Part shown: piece after piece, positions 1 through 8,668 of the stretch | How the letters are laid out: every line of letters starts with the position of its first letter | How positions within the stretch are numbered: the first letter of the stretch is position 1 | From: Pseudoalteromonas sp. R3 | Lineage (GTDB): Bacteria > Pseudomonadota > Gammaproteobacteria > Enterobacterales > Alteromonadaceae | Assembly (NCBI RefSeq): GCF_004014715.1 | Contig: NZ_CP034835.1 | Location: forward strand, 2,356,001 to 2,420,000 | Reading direction: 5' to 3' | Length of the DNA: 64,000 bases | Notes under the pieces: generated by a model | The model's input: the letters and a program-made list of their open reading frames with translations, nothing else | The model's database searches: none | Told to the model about the DNA's origin: nothing | Position numbers and translations under genes: made by a program

Positions 1-2368
1 GGGTTGCACGACTCTTCGCCGGATACTCCTCGAGTGGCGTGCGCTTACCATAACCGTTTTCGGTCACGGTCAGAATGGCGCCGTCATTCTTAGGTACAAT
101 TAACGAAACAACTTTCACGTCATCAGGCATCTTAATACCGCGAACACCTGTCGCAGTACGACCCATAGGGCGCAGCGCCATCATTTCTTCACCTGTTTCA
201 GGGTCAATCTTCACTTCACCGGTTTCTGAATCGCGCAGCTTCTCGTTGAAGCGAACAACTTTACCATGGTCAGTGAATAGCATGATGTCGTTTGTGCCAT
301 CAGTGATATCTGCACCTATCAGGTTATCACCGTCATTCAGGTTAATAGCGATAATCCCGCTTGCACGTTGACGGCTGTATGCTGTCAATGGCGTCTTCTT
401 CACTACACCATTGGCCGTCGCCATCAGTACAAATTTATCGTCTTCATACTGTTTAACCGGCAGAATCGTGGTGATACGCTCATCGGCTTCCAGCGGCAGT
501 AAGTTAACAATTGGCTTACCACGTGCAGCACGTGATGCCAGTGGCAACTGATACACTTTCAGCCAGTACAGGCGCCCTGAGGTGGAGAAACACAAAATCG
601 TATCGTGAGTGTTGGCAACCAGCAGACGTTCAATGAAGTCTTCATCCTTCATCTTAGTTGCAGCTTTACCTTTGCCGCCGCGACGCTGCGCTTCATAGTC
701 AGACAGAGGCTGATATTTCACATAGCCTTCATGAGACAGGGTTACGACCACATCTTCTTCGTTGATCAAATCTTCCAGGCTAATATCGTGTGCTGCTGCT
801 GAAATCTCTGTACGACGATCATCGCCATAGTTTTCTTTTATTTCCGCCAGCTCGTCACGGATCACTTCCATCAGACGATCTGGTGATGACAAAATAAATA
901 GTAGCTCAGCAATTAAATCTAACAGCTCCTGGTATTCACCCAGGATCTTTTCGTGCTCAAGGCCTGTAAGCTTATGTAAGCGTAAATCAAGAATAGCCTG
1001 GGCCTGTTGCTCTGACAGATAGTACTGACCATCGCGGATCCCCAACTCAGCATCAAGCCAGTCTGGGCGTGCCACGTTCTCTTCACCAGCACGCTCCAGC
1101 ATAGAGCGCACAGAACCCAGCTCCCATGAACGTGCGGTTAGTGCTGCCTTTGCTTCTGCCGGAGTTGGTGACTTACGGATAAGTTCAATAATAGGGTCGA
1201 TGTTTGCCAGTGCAATCGCCAGACCTTCGAGCGTATGCGCTCGGTCGCGTGCTTTACGGAGGTCATAAACGGTACGACGCGTTACAACTTCACGACGATG
1301 CACAATAAAGGCTTCGAGCATTTCTTTTAGGTTGAAACACTTCGGCTGATTATTATCAAGTGCAACCATGTTGATACCAAACACAGTTTGCAGCTGGGTT
1401 TGGGCATACAGGTTGTTCAACACCACTTCGCCCACTTCACCACGCTTAATCTCAATAACGATACGCATACCGTCTTTGTCAGATTCGTCACGTAGTGCGC
1501 TAATCCCTTCCACCTTTTTGTCTTTAACCAGCTCGGCGATTTTCTCAATCAAACGTGCTTTGTTAACCTGATATGGGATCTCATTGACGATGATGGTTTC
1601 TTTGCCGGTTTTCTCGTCGGTTTCGATCTCTGCGCGGGCACGAATATAGACTTTACCACGGCCGGTTTTATAGGCCTGCTCGATGCCCTTCTTACCGTTG
1701 ATGATAGCTGCGGTTGGGAAATCCGGACCTGGGATATAATCAATCAGCTCATCGATAGTGATGTCAGGGTTTTGGATCACAGCCAGACAGCCGTTGATCA
1801 CTTCTGTCAGGTTATGAGGTGGAATGTTCGTTGCCATACCAACCGCGATACCAGACGAACCATTCACTAGCAGGTTAGGTACTTTTGTTGGCAGTACATC
1901 AGGAATTTGCTCTGTGCCATCATAGTTAGGCACATAGTCGACGGTTTCTTTGTCCAGATCGGCCAATAGCTCATGAGACATTTTAGCCATACGCACTTCG
2001 GTATAACGCATCGCAGCTGCCGAGTCACCATCGACAGAACCGAAGTTACCCTGACCATCTACCAGCATGTAGCGCAATGAAAAAGGCTGTGCCATACGAA
2101 CTATAGTATCGTAAACCGCACTATCACCATGCGGGTGGTATTTACCGATCACATCACCCACAACACGGGCTGATTTCTTATAAGGTTTGTTCCAGTCGTT
2201 ACGCAACTCGTTCATTGCGAATAACACGCGACGGTGTACAGGCTTCAGGCCATCGCGGACATCCGGTAACGCACGTCCAACGATAACGCTCATCGCGTAA
2301 TCAAGATAGGAATTTTTCAATTCGTCTTCGATATTGACCGGGAGGATTTCATTGGCAAGATCAGTCAT
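1..2368 (-). CDS. gyrA: DNA gyrase subunit A (3' end cut by window)
   Basis: GyrA is the breakage-reunion subunit of gyrase, which introduces negative supercoils as an A2B2 complex. About 789 codons from the ATG at 2368 are visible; the end of the C-terminal beta-pinwheel lies outside the window. The N-terminus reads [17 protein letters not shown] and aligns without gaps to E. coli GyrA over the first 120 residues. The quinolone-resistance region [10 protein letters not shown] keeps Ser83 and Asp87, the sensitive state, and the catalytic Tyr122 lies in [10 protein letters not shown]. The C-terminal part shows the expected blade repeats, including [11 protein letters not shown] ribosome site AAGGA lies about 10 bases before the ATG. 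It is divergent from ubiG across 182 bp, the usual gammaproteobacterial arrangement. Identification is secure. Confidence 0.97.
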   Translation of the reverse strand, partial: MTDLANEILPVNIEDELKNSYLDYAMSVIVGRALPDVRDGLKPVHRRVLFAMNELRNDWNKPYKKSARVVGDVIGKYHPHGDSAVYDTIVRMAQPFSLRYMLVDGQGNFGSVDGDSAAAMRYTEVRMAKMSHELLADLDKETVDYVPNYDGTEQIPDVLPTKVPNLLVNGSSGIAVGMATNIPPHNLTEVINGCLAVIQNPDITIDELIDYIPGPDFPTAAIINGKKGIEQAYKTGRGKVYIRARAEIETDEKTGKETIIVNEIPYQVNKARLIEKIAELVKDKKVEGISALRDESDKDGMRIVIEIKRGEVGEVVLNNLYAQTQLQTVFGINMVALDNNQPKCFNLKEMLEAFIVHRREVVTRRTVYDLRKARDRAHTLEGLAIALANIDPIIELIRKSPTPAEAKAALTARSWELGSVRSMLERAGEENVARPDWLDAELGIRDGQYYLSEQQAQAILDLRLHKLTGLEHEKILGEYQELLDLIAELLFILSSPDRLMEVIRDELAEIKENYGDDRRTEISAAAHDISLEDLINEEDVVVTLSHEGYVKYQPLSDYEAQRRGGKGKAATKMKDEDFIERLLVANTHDTILCFSTSGRLYWLKVYQLPLASRAARGKPIVNLLPLEADERITTILPVKQYEDDKFVLMATANGVVKKTPLTAYSRQRASGIIAINLNDGDNLIGADITDGTNDIMLFTDHGKVVRFNEKLRDSETGEVKIDPETGEEMMALRPMGRTATGVRGIKMPDDVKVVSLIVPKNDGAILTVTENGYGKRTPLEEYPAKSRAT

Positions 2369-2550
2369 TTAATACCACTTTCCTTCAGAGTCTTTCCCTT
2401 TTGTGTCACACTATGGACATCAAAAGGCTCAATTATTATTAGTTCGACTGCGGATACTATCATAGATTCTGCCCTAATGCAGTGGCTAAATCACTCGGAA
2501 ATTTAATCCAATACCGATAGAATGCCCTCAGTTCAACGAGGAAGTTTTTT

Positions 2551-3261
2551 ATGACCGAACATCAAAATGTAGATTTAAGTGAAATTGCGAAATTTGAAGA
2601 AATAGCAGAACGCTGGTGGGACCGCGAAGGAGAATTTAAGCCACTACACGATATCAATCCTCTGCGATTGGATTTTATCAATGACCGTTGTGGCGGATTA
2701 TTTGAGAAAAATGTACTGGATGTCGGCTGTGGCGGCGGTATCCTGACAGAAAGCATGGCAAAGCTTGGAGCCAAAGCGCACGGTATTGATTTGGGCCAGG
2801 AGCCACTTAACGTTGCTAAACTACATGCGCTCGAAGCCGGGGTGAGCATAGATTACCGTAAAGTGTCTGCTGAAGAATTCGCTGCACATCACCCCGAGCA
2901 GTTTGACGTGGTCACTTGTATGGAGATGTTGGAACACGTACCTGACCCGGCATCCATAGTTGCAGCAGTTGCAAAAGCAGCCAAACCTGGTGCTGATGTA
3001 TTTTTTTCGACCTTGAATAAAACGCACAAAGCATTCTTACTTGCTGTCGTTGCTGCGGAGCGAGTATTAAAAATGGTGCCTCCAGGTACCCATGACCACA
3101 ATAAATTTATTCGCCCCTCAACTTTGATTGGCTGGGCTGAAGCAGAAGGCCTGAAAGTACGTCGTGCTGCCGGGATTAACTACAACCCGTTTGGTAAAAC
3201 CTTTACACTGACCAATGATGTCAGTGTCAATTACCTACTACATTTTGAGAAGCTCGCATGA
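2551..3261 (+). CDS. ubiG: Ubiquinone biosynthesis O-methyltransferase
   Basis: UbiG catalyses both O-methylation steps of ubiquinone synthesis using S-adenosylmethionine. The 236-residue product is close to the E. coli length (240). The class I SAM-binding motif [11 protein letters not shown] is at about residues 50-60, an acidic second strand (HGIDLG) at about 76-81, and the post-motif [11 protein letters not shown] at about 128-138. The C-terminal [21 protein letters not shown] block is typical of UbiG. The ATG follows GAGGAAGTTTTTT, a good ribosome site. The stop overlaps the start of gph by four bases (ATGA), so the two genes are translationally coupled, as in many relatives. Confidence 0.96.
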   Translation: MTEHQNVDLSEIAKFEEIAERWWDREGEFKPLHDINPLRLDFINDRCGGLFEKNVLDVGCGGGILTESMAKLGAKAHGIDLGQEPLNVAKLHALEAGVSIDYRKVSAEEFAAHHPEQFDVVTCMEMLEHVPDPASIVAAVAKAAKPGADVFFSTLNKTHKAFLLAVVAAERVLKMVPPGTHDHNKFIRPSTLIGWAEAEGLKVRRAAGINYNPFGKTFTLTNDVSVNYLLHFEKLA

Positions 3262-3905
3262 CACAGGCCGTAATATTTGACCTCGATGGGACATTGCTCG
3301 ACACCAGTGATGACCTGGGTAGTGCACTGAATCACGTTTTGAAAAAGCACGGTATGGCGCAAGTCGATCGTGCAAAATATAGCCCTGCGATTTCCAATGG
3401 AGTAAAAGCGCTATTAGAAGTTGGCTTTGGCAATAAGCTGAACGAATTCGACTTCGAAACCCTCAAGCAAGAAGTGCTAGACTACTATGCACAAAATCTG
3501 GCGGTTCACTCACACTGTTTTAAAGGGGTTGAGTCTTTATTGGAGACTCTTGCGCAGAAAGGGATAAAAACGGGCATTATGACCAATAAGCCAACCTTTC
3601 TGACCCTACCTTTACTAGCACAGATCACCGCACTCAGAGACATTGAGGTGGTTGTCTGTGGCGATACCTTAGAAGTTGCTAAACCCCACCCTGAACCTCT
3701 ATTGCTTGTGGCAGAGAAACTGGGTGTTAACCCTGGGCAATGTATATATGTGGGGGACGCTGCTCGCGATATTGCCGCAGCCAAAGCCGCAGGAATGAGA
3801 TCTGCCGCCGCTTTATGGGGCTTTATTCCATCCCTGGAAGAAGCACAAAGCTGGTCTGCGGATCTGGATCTTACTAACCCAGAATCGATCTTTTCTTATA
3901 TTTAG
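3258..3905 (+). CDS. gph: Phosphoglycolate phosphatase, HAD superfamily
   Basis: This is a HAD subfamily IA phosphatase that probably removes 2-phosphoglycolate, a product of oxidative DNA repair. HAD motif I is [10 protein letters not shown] at residues 7-16 (the two Asp are nucleophile and acid/base). Motif II is the Thr in IMTNKPT at about 110, motif III the Lys in KPHPEP at about 142, and motif IV is YVGDAARD at about 165. The cap domain lies between motifs I and II. The 215-residue length fits the family. It is coupled to ubiG through an ATGA overlap. Substrate is inferred from the ubiG-gph neighbourhood; other small HAD substrates are possible. Confidence 0.88.
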   Translation: MTQAVIFDLDGTLLDTSDDLGSALNHVLKKHGMAQVDRAKYSPAISNGVKALLEVGFGNKLNEFDFETLKQEVLDYYAQNLAVHSHCFKGVESLLETLAQKGIKTGIMTNKPTFLTLPLLAQITALRDIEVVVCGDTLEVAKPHPEPLLLVAEKLGVNPGQCIYVGDAARDIAAAKAAGMRSAAALWGFIPSLEEAQSWSADLDLTNPESIFSYI

Positions 3906-3924
3906 TGCCCTTAATAATAAAACA

Positions 3925-3940
3925 CCACTATATATTGTGT
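3925..3940. promoter_or_regulatory. NrdR box, isolated upstream copy
   Basis: CCACTATATATTGTGT matches the NrdR consensus acaCwAtATaTwGtgt at 15 of 16 positions. It sits just after gph, about 230 bp before the promoter-proximal pair. No second good box lies one 31-bp step away, and flanking AAAACAC/GTGTTTT arms make a larger palindrome. It could be an auxiliary NrdR site or a chance AT-rich palindrome at the end of gph. Confidence 0.45.
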
Positions 3941-4111
3941 TTTATACTATATTGAGAACAAACTTGCGCAGAAAAAAAACAGTCGCGCAATTTGCGAAAA
4001 TTTCTTAAAAAAAGCGAAAAATCGGCTGGCGTGAGTTGATTTTTTTTTGCTTACAGCGTCGTTGGATAGCAGAAGGTTAGTATTTGCTAACATAAAAATA
4101 TTATCCCTATG

Positions 4112-4120
4112 TTATCCACA
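4112..4120 (+). promoter_or_regulatory. DnaA box upstream of nrdA
   Basis: TTATCCACA is the perfect high-affinity DnaA box. A near-box TTATCCCTA lies at 4101-4109. DnaA is known to control nrdAB in E. coli, so a box about 45 bp upstream of the NrdR pair fits replication-linked control of nucleotide reduction. The site is seen; its use is inferred. Confidence 0.55.
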
Positions 4121-4140
4121 ATCCATAGAAAGTTGTTCTA

Positions 4141-4169
4141 TTGCAAAATGACGCTAACCCCACTATCTT
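4141..4169 (+). promoter_or_regulatory. Candidate nrdA promoter
   Basis: TTGCAA (4141-4146) and TATCTT (4164-4169) are separated by 17 bp. The -10 element lies inside the first NrdR box, which is where repression would be expected. Each hexamer matches the sigma-70 consensus at four of six positions, so this is only a candidate. Confidence 0.35.
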
Positions 4170-4204
4170 GTGATCCTCTTTCTAGCGGACACCATATATA
4201 GTGG
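4158..4204. promoter_or_regulatory. Paired NrdR boxes controlling nrdAB
   Basis: Two 16-bp boxes, 4158-4173 (CCCCACTATCTTGTGA) and 4189-4204 (ACACCATATATAGTGG), have centres exactly 31 bp apart. This is the known spacing of NrdR box pairs (about three helical turns). NrdR is the ATP/dATP-sensing repressor of ribonucleotide reductase genes. The second box is strong (14 of 16), the first weaker (about 10 of 16). Their position argues that nrdA translation starts downstream, at 4272, and not at the upstream in-frame GTG at 4170. Confidence 0.65.
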
Positions 4205-4271
4205 TGAAATGCTAAGCAATTATGAATATGCGATGAAAATTACCGCATTCCGGGGGAATACAGGCGTAGCT

Positions 4272-6557
4272 ATGAACCAACAATTATCTGTCAGTAAACG
4301 AAACGGCCGTAAAGAGCCGCTTGATTTAGATAAAATTCATCGAGTGATAAACTGGGCTGCCGAAGGCCTGAATAACGTATCGGTTTCTCAGGTAGAGCTT
4401 AAGTCTCACATTCAGTTTTATGATGGCATTCGCACAGAAGACATTCATGAAACTATCATCAAAGCAGCTGCCGACCTTATTTCAAAAGACACACCAGATT
4501 ATCAATATCTAGCGGCACGTCTGGCGGTATTCCATTTACGTAAAAAGGCTTATGGCCAGTTCGAACCGCCTCACCTCTACGACCATGTCACTAAACTGGT
4601 TGAAGATAAGCGCTACGATGCAGGTCTGCTTACCGATTATACCCGTGAAGAATATGAGCAACTTAACGACTTCCTTGATCATGACCGTGATATGTCGTTC
4701 AGCTATGCAGCGGTAAAACAACTTGAAGGTAAATATCTGGTGCAGAACCGCGTGACTGGTGAAATCTATGAGAGCGCTCAGTTCTTGTATATTTTGGTTG
4801 CTGCCAGCCTGTTCTCAGATTACCCAAAAGAAACGCGCCTTGACTACATCAAACGCTTTTACGATGCCGTTTCGCAATTCAAAATTTCGTTGCCAACACC
4901 TATCATGTCTGGCGTGCGGACACCAACTCGTCAGTTCAGCTCATGCGTCCTGATTGAAACAGCAGACAGCCTGGATTCGATTAATGCCACTTCATCCGCA
5001 ATCGTAAAATACGTGAGCCAACGCGCAGGGATCGGTGTCAACGCAGGTCGAATTCGTGCGCTGGGTAGCCCTATTCGCAATGGCGAAGCATTCCACACAG
5101 GATGTATTCCTTTTTATAAACACTTCCAGACAGCCGTAAAGAGCTGCTCTCAAGGTGGTGTGCGTGGCGGTGCAGCAACACTGTTCTACCCGCTTTGGCA
5201 CCTGGAAGTTGAAAACCTACTGGTGCTGAAAAACAACCGTGGTGTTGAAGAAAACCGAGTCAGACACTTGGATTATGGCGTTCAGTTCAATAAAACCATG
5301 TACTCTCGCCTGATTAAAGATGACTACATTACTTTGTTCAGCCCGTCAGATGTCCCAGGCTTATACGATGCTTTCTTTGAAGACCAAGAAAAATTCGAGC
5401 GCCTGTATGTACAGTACGAACAAGACGAGTCTATCCGTAAGAAACGCATAAAGGCACTTGAGCTGTTTTCTATGTTCGCTCAGGAGCGTGCAAGCACGGG
5501 TCGTATCTACCTGCAAAACGTAGATCACTGCAACACGCACAGCCCGTTTGATGCCAAAGTTGCGCCTATCCGCCAGTCTAACCTGTGCCTTGAGATTGCA
5601 CTGCCAACTAAGCCGCTCAGTCATGTTAATGATGAAGAAGGCGAAATTGCACTGTGTACCTTATCGGCCTTTAACCTGGGTGCTATCAGCAGCCTGGATG
5701 AGCTTGAAGAGTTAGCAGAATTGGCTGTTCGCGCTTTGGACAATTTGCTTGACTTCCAGGACTACCCTGTTCCGGCTGCAAAAAATGCGACTATGGGTCG
5801 CCGTACACTGGGTATTGGTGTTATCAACTTTGCCTACTACCTGGCTAAGAATGGCGTAAAATATTCAGATGGCAGTGCTAACGGCCTGACCCACAGAACG
5901 TTTGAAGCGATTCAGTACTACCTGATGAAAGCGTCTAACAAGCTGGCTCAGGAACGCGGCGCATGTCCTAAGTTCAATGAAACAACGTACGCAAAAGGTA
6001 TTATGCCAATTGATACCTACAAAAAAGATGTCGACAATATCTGTAACGAGCCGCTACATCTGGATTGGGATGCACTGCGCCAAGACATTATGCAATATGG
6101 CATGCGTAACTCGACCTTGTCTGCATTGATGCCATCTGAGACCTCTTCACAGATCTCAAACGCAACTAACGGCATCGAGCCACCTCGCGGTCACATTAGC
6201 GTTAAGGCCAGTAAAGATGGTATCCTAAAGCAAGTTGTGCCTGAGTACGAAAGACTGAAGGGCAACTACGAGCTGTTATGGGATATCCCATCAAACGATG
6301 GCTACCTTGGCCTGGTAGGTATTATGCAAAAGTTTGTTGACCAAACTATCTCTGCAAACACGAACTACGACCCTACTAAGTTTGAGGGTGGTAAAGTACC
6401 TATGAAGCTGTTGCTCAAAGATTTGCTAACTGCATACAAACTGGGTGTGAAAACCCTGTATTACCACAACACCCGAGACGGTGCATCGGATGCTCAGGAT
6501 GAAATGAAACCTGAGGTTGAAGACGATGATTGTGCAGGCGGCGCTTGTAAAATCTAA
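4272..6557 (+). CDS. nrdA: Ribonucleoside-diphosphate reductase class Ia, alpha subunit
   Basis: NrdA is the catalytic R1 subunit that reduces ribonucleoside diphosphates to deoxy forms with the radical supplied by NrdB. From the ATG at 4272 the product has 761 residues, exactly the E. coli length, beginning MNQQLSVSKRNG. A longer in-frame reading from GTG 4170 exists but would run through the NrdR boxes. An ATP-cone domain occupies the first 95 residues (SHIQFYDGIRTEDIHET). The active-site cysteines are visible in RQFSSCVLI, DHCNTHSPF and SNLCLEIALP, and the C-terminal shuttle pair in CAGGACKI. It is followed after 51 bp by nrdB, with a strong hairpin in the gap. Confidence 0.97.
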   Translation: MNQQLSVSKRNGRKEPLDLDKIHRVINWAAEGLNNVSVSQVELKSHIQFYDGIRTEDIHETIIKAAADLISKDTPDYQYLAARLAVFHLRKKAYGQFEPPHLYDHVTKLVEDKRYDAGLLTDYTREEYEQLNDFLDHDRDMSFSYAAVKQLEGKYLVQNRVTGEIYESAQFLYILVAASLFSDYPKETRLDYIKRFYDAVSQFKISLPTPIMSGVRTPTRQFSSCVLIETADSLDSINATSSAIVKYVSQRAGIGVNAGRIRALGSPIRNGEAFHTGCIPFYKHFQTAVKSCSQGGVRGGAATLFYPLWHLEVENLLVLKNNRGVEENRVRHLDYGVQFNKTMYSRLIKDDYITLFSPSDVPGLYDAFFEDQEKFERLYVQYEQDESIRKKRIKALELFSMFAQERASTGRIYLQNVDHCNTHSPFDAKVAPIRQSNLCLEIALPTKPLSHVNDEEGEIALCTLSAFNLGAISSLDELEELAELAVRALDNLLDFQDYPVPAAKNATMGRRTLGIGVINFAYYLAKNGVKYSDGSANGLTHRTFEAIQYYLMKASNKLAQERGACPKFNETTYAKGIMPIDTYKKDVDNICNEPLHLDWDALRQDIMQYGMRNSTLSALMPSETSSQISNATNGIEPPRGHISVKASKDGILKQVVPEYERLKGNYELLWDIPSNDGYLGLVGIMQKFVDQTISANTNYDPTKFEGGKVPMKLLLKDLLTAYKLGVKTLYYHNTRDGASDAQDEMKPEVEDDDCAGGACKI

Positions 6558-6565
6558 TCTTGGTC

Positions 6566-6591
6566 AGCGGGTATTTTACCCGCTCTTTTTT
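6566..6591 (+). terminator. Intercistronic terminator-like hairpin, nrdA-nrdB
   Basis: AGCGGGTA (6566-6573), a three-base loop and TACCCGCT (6577-6584) form a perfect 8-bp stem, followed by C and six T. By sequence this is a Rho-independent terminator, yet it lies between two genes that act as one complex. It may act as a partial terminator or an mRNA processing and stability element. Confidence 0.7.
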
Positions 6592-6608
6592 GGTGTCGAG
6601 AATTATCT

Positions 6609-7739
6609 ATGTCGTATTCTACGTTTAACAGAACCCACAACGATCAATTACAGGAACCGATGTTTTTCGGTCAGTCTGTTAATGTCTCCCGTTATGATCA
6701 GCAGAAGTACCCTATTTTCGAGAAGCTGATTGAAAAGCAGTTGTCTTTTTTCTGGCGACCAGAAGAAGTCGATGTAAGCAAAGACAGGTTAGACTTTCAG
6801 GCATTACCAGAGCACGAAAAGCACATTTTCCTGAGTAACCTGAAGTATCAAACTCTGTTAGACAGTGTCCAGGGGCGTTCTCCAAACGTGGCTTTGTTGC
6901 CTATCGTATCTATCCCTGAGCTGGAAACCTGGATTGAAACCTGGGCATTCAGTGAAACCATTCACAGTCGCTCATACACGCACATTATTCGCAATGTGAC
7001 AAAATCGCCCGAGCTTATCTTCGATGATATCGTCGAGAACGATAAGATCAGTGAGCGTGCAGAGGCCGTGACTAAACACTATGACGAGTTAATCGAGAAG
7101 GTTTCTCTGTACAATCTGTACGGTGAAGGTAAGCACGAAGTCAACGGCGAAACAGTGCATATTAACCTGTTTGAGCTGAAGAAAATGCTCTATCTGTGCA
7201 TCATGTCAGTAAATATTCTTGAAGCCATTCGTTTTTATGTGAGTTTTGCCTGCTCTTTTGCATTTGCAGAGCGTGAGTTGATGGAAGGTAATGCAAAGAT
7301 CATCAAATTGATTGCCCGCGATGAAGCACTCCACCTGTCTGGTACACAGCATATTCTGAATATCATGCAAGACGGCAAAGACGACCCGGAAATGGCCATC
7401 GTTGCAGCGCAATGTCAGGAGCAAGCTATTCAGATGTTCGTAGAAGCCGCAGAGCAGGAAAAAGAATGGGCTGAATACCTGTTTAAAGATGGTTCTATGA
7501 TTGGTCTTAATAAAGACATTCTGTGTCAATATGTTGAATACATCACCAATGTACGCATGACTGCGGTTGGCCTGCCAACACAGTTTGAAAGCAACAGTAA
7601 CCCAATCCCCTGGATCAATGCGTGGTTAGTCTCTGACAACGTTCAGGTTGCCCCACAAGAAGCAGAGATTAGTTCTTATCTGGTTGGTCAGATCGACTCA
7701 GAAGTCGATGCCTCTGACTTTGGTGACTTTGATCTGTAA
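6609..7739 (+). CDS. nrdB: Ribonucleoside-diphosphate reductase class Ia, beta subunit
   Basis: NrdB houses the diiron-tyrosyl radical cofactor that starts catalysis in NrdA. The product has 376 residues, identical in length to E. coli NrdB, and aligns along its whole length. The first helix pair gives an Asp ligand in [11 protein letters not shown], and [14 protein letters not shown] carries Glu and His ligands plus the radical tyrosine (Tyr122). The second metal half is in [10 protein letters not shown] and ARDEALH. The C-terminal tail [15 protein letters not shown] is the segment that binds NrdA. Its TAA stop overlaps the ATG of yfaE (TAATG), so the two are coupled. Confidence 0.97.
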   Translation: MSYSTFNRTHNDQLQEPMFFGQSVNVSRYDQQKYPIFEKLIEKQLSFFWRPEEVDVSKDRLDFQALPEHEKHIFLSNLKYQTLLDSVQGRSPNVALLPIVSIPELETWIETWAFSETIHSRSYTHIIRNVTKSPELIFDDIVENDKISERAEAVTKHYDELIEKVSLYNLYGEGKHEVNGETVHINLFELKKMLYLCIMSVNILEAIRFYVSFACSFAFAERELMEGNAKIIKLIARDEALHLSGTQHILNIMQDGKDDPEMAIVAAQCQEQAIQMFVEAAEQEKEWAEYLFKDGSMIGLNKDILCQYVEYITNVRMTAVGLPTQFESNSNPIPWINAWLVSDNVQVAPQEAEISSYLVGQIDSEVDASDFGDFDL

Positions 7740-8011
7740 TGACAGACAGGCCAGTCAAAAAGATCTTTCTTGACCCAGAAAAAGAGCCGCTATTACATGC
7801 GGCTCACTCCCCTTCACTCCTGGCTACATTAGAAGCAAATCAAGTTGAGGTCGCCTATCAATGTCGCGAGGGGTTTTGTGGTGCCTGTCGCGCCAAGCTT
7901 TGCCGGGGTAAGATTGCTTATAATCAAGAGCCTTTGGCGTTTGTGCGTGATGGCGAAATTCTGCTCTGCTGCAGCAAACCCATCACAGATGTGATCATTA
8001 AGCTAGTGTAG
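7739..8011 (+). CDS. yfaE: YfaE-type 2Fe-2S ferredoxin for NrdB maintenance
   Basis: This 90-residue protein is a plant-type 2Fe-2S ferredoxin. Cluster cysteines are visible in CREGFCGACRAKL (residues about 41-53) and in LLCCSKP near residue 80. In E. coli the homologous YfaE regenerates the diiron-tyrosyl radical of NrdB, and the position immediately after nrdB with a TAATG overlap strongly supports the same job. The C-terminus overlaps the end of the convergent yaeQ-like gene by nine bases. Confidence 0.9.
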   Translation: MTDRPVKKIFLDPEKEPLLHAAHSPSLLATLEANQVEVAYQCREGFCGACRAKLCRGKIAYNQEPLAFVRDGEILLCCSKPITDVIIKLV

Positions 8012-8527
8012 TTTAATGATCTCACTTTGGTAATAATCCACTTTATCACTGACACTTATCACGCCATTATCAATGATCACATCCCAGTGCAGGCTGCGTG
8101 ACAGTGCCCCAGCCAGCTGACTCACAAACTCCGCCGATAAAGAAAAAATACGAATGTCCTGCATCGCAATCAAGTGGGGAGAGAGTTCCTTGTACCAGGC
8201 ATCTGCATCGGCCACCAGACAGACCACTTTATCTGCATGCTTACGATACTTTTGCAATTCACCCAGGCTGGGCTCACCAACATACAGTGCAACCTCAATT
8301 TTCCCGTGCGTATTTTCAAGCCATACATCGGGTTGATTTTTCTCTCTCACCCCCAGCCAGTGCACGTTATCAAGATACGACAAGCCACAGAAACCGATTA
8401 ACTTCAACACAAAGTGCTCCAGCGTTTCGGCTTTTTGCAACGCTGCGGTGAACACTTCCTGATGATGTGAGCGATGGAACAAGTCTGCAATGTTCATCCG
8501 CACTTTAAAAACAAAGAGATCAGCCAT
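8003..8527 (-). CDS. YaeQ family protein
   Basis: The 174-residue product belongs to the YaeQ family, which has a PD-(D/E)XK nuclease-like fold but no settled biochemical role; E. coli YaeQ was reported as a suppressor of loss of the elongation factor RfaH. Family features visible are KVRMNIADL near the N-terminus, ETLEHFVLKLIGF, the PDVWLEN segment, and the GEPSLGELQKYRKHADKVVCLVAD stretch containing the nuclease-like acidic and Lys positions. It converges with yfaE and their 3' ends overlap by nine bases, so no terminator fits between them. Confidence 0.8.
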   Translation of the reverse strand: MADLFVFKVRMNIADLFHRSHHQEVFTAALQKAETLEHFVLKLIGFCGLSYLDNVHWLGVREKNQPDVWLENTHGKIEVALYVGEPSLGELQKYRKHADKVVCLVADADAWYKELSPHLIAMQDIRIFSLSAEFVSQLAGALSRSLHWDVIIDNGVISVSDKVDYYQSEIIKLH

Positions 8528-8591
8528 GATATGTGTACCTGAACCTATTACTTTAACTATATGAAGCCGTCAAAATAATGCAAACTTAAAG

Positions 8592-8642
8592 AGATAGTAT
8601 AACATCATTGAAACCGCAATAATGCAGTGTTATATTATTGCA
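8592..8642. promoter_or_regulatory. Tandem Zur-like boxes before the TonB receptor
   Basis: TGTTATATTATTGCA (8628-8642) matches the gammaproteobacterial Zur core TGTTATAATATAACA at 12 of 15. On the other strand ATGTTATACTATC (about 8594-8606) gives a second weaker match. Both lie just before the receptor gene. Zur represses zinc-uptake genes when zinc is plentiful, which fits the His-rich receptor. Assignment is by pattern only. Confidence 0.5.
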
Positions 8643-8668
8643 AGTATAAACAATCCAGAATGAGTGTT

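Noticed and set aside
4016..4062. Terminator after gph (AAAAATC...GATTTTT with a T run)
   Set aside because: The stem is almost entirely A-T with a 14-base loop; too weak to call.
4170..4271. Longer nrdA reading from the GTG at 4170
   Set aside because: It would add 34 residues absent from NrdA proteins and run through the NrdR boxes; the ATG at 4272 gives the exact family length.
8098..8451. 117-codon frame antisense to the yaeQ-like gene
   Set aside because: Opposite frame of a gene with clear family similarity; no ribosome site or recognisable domain.
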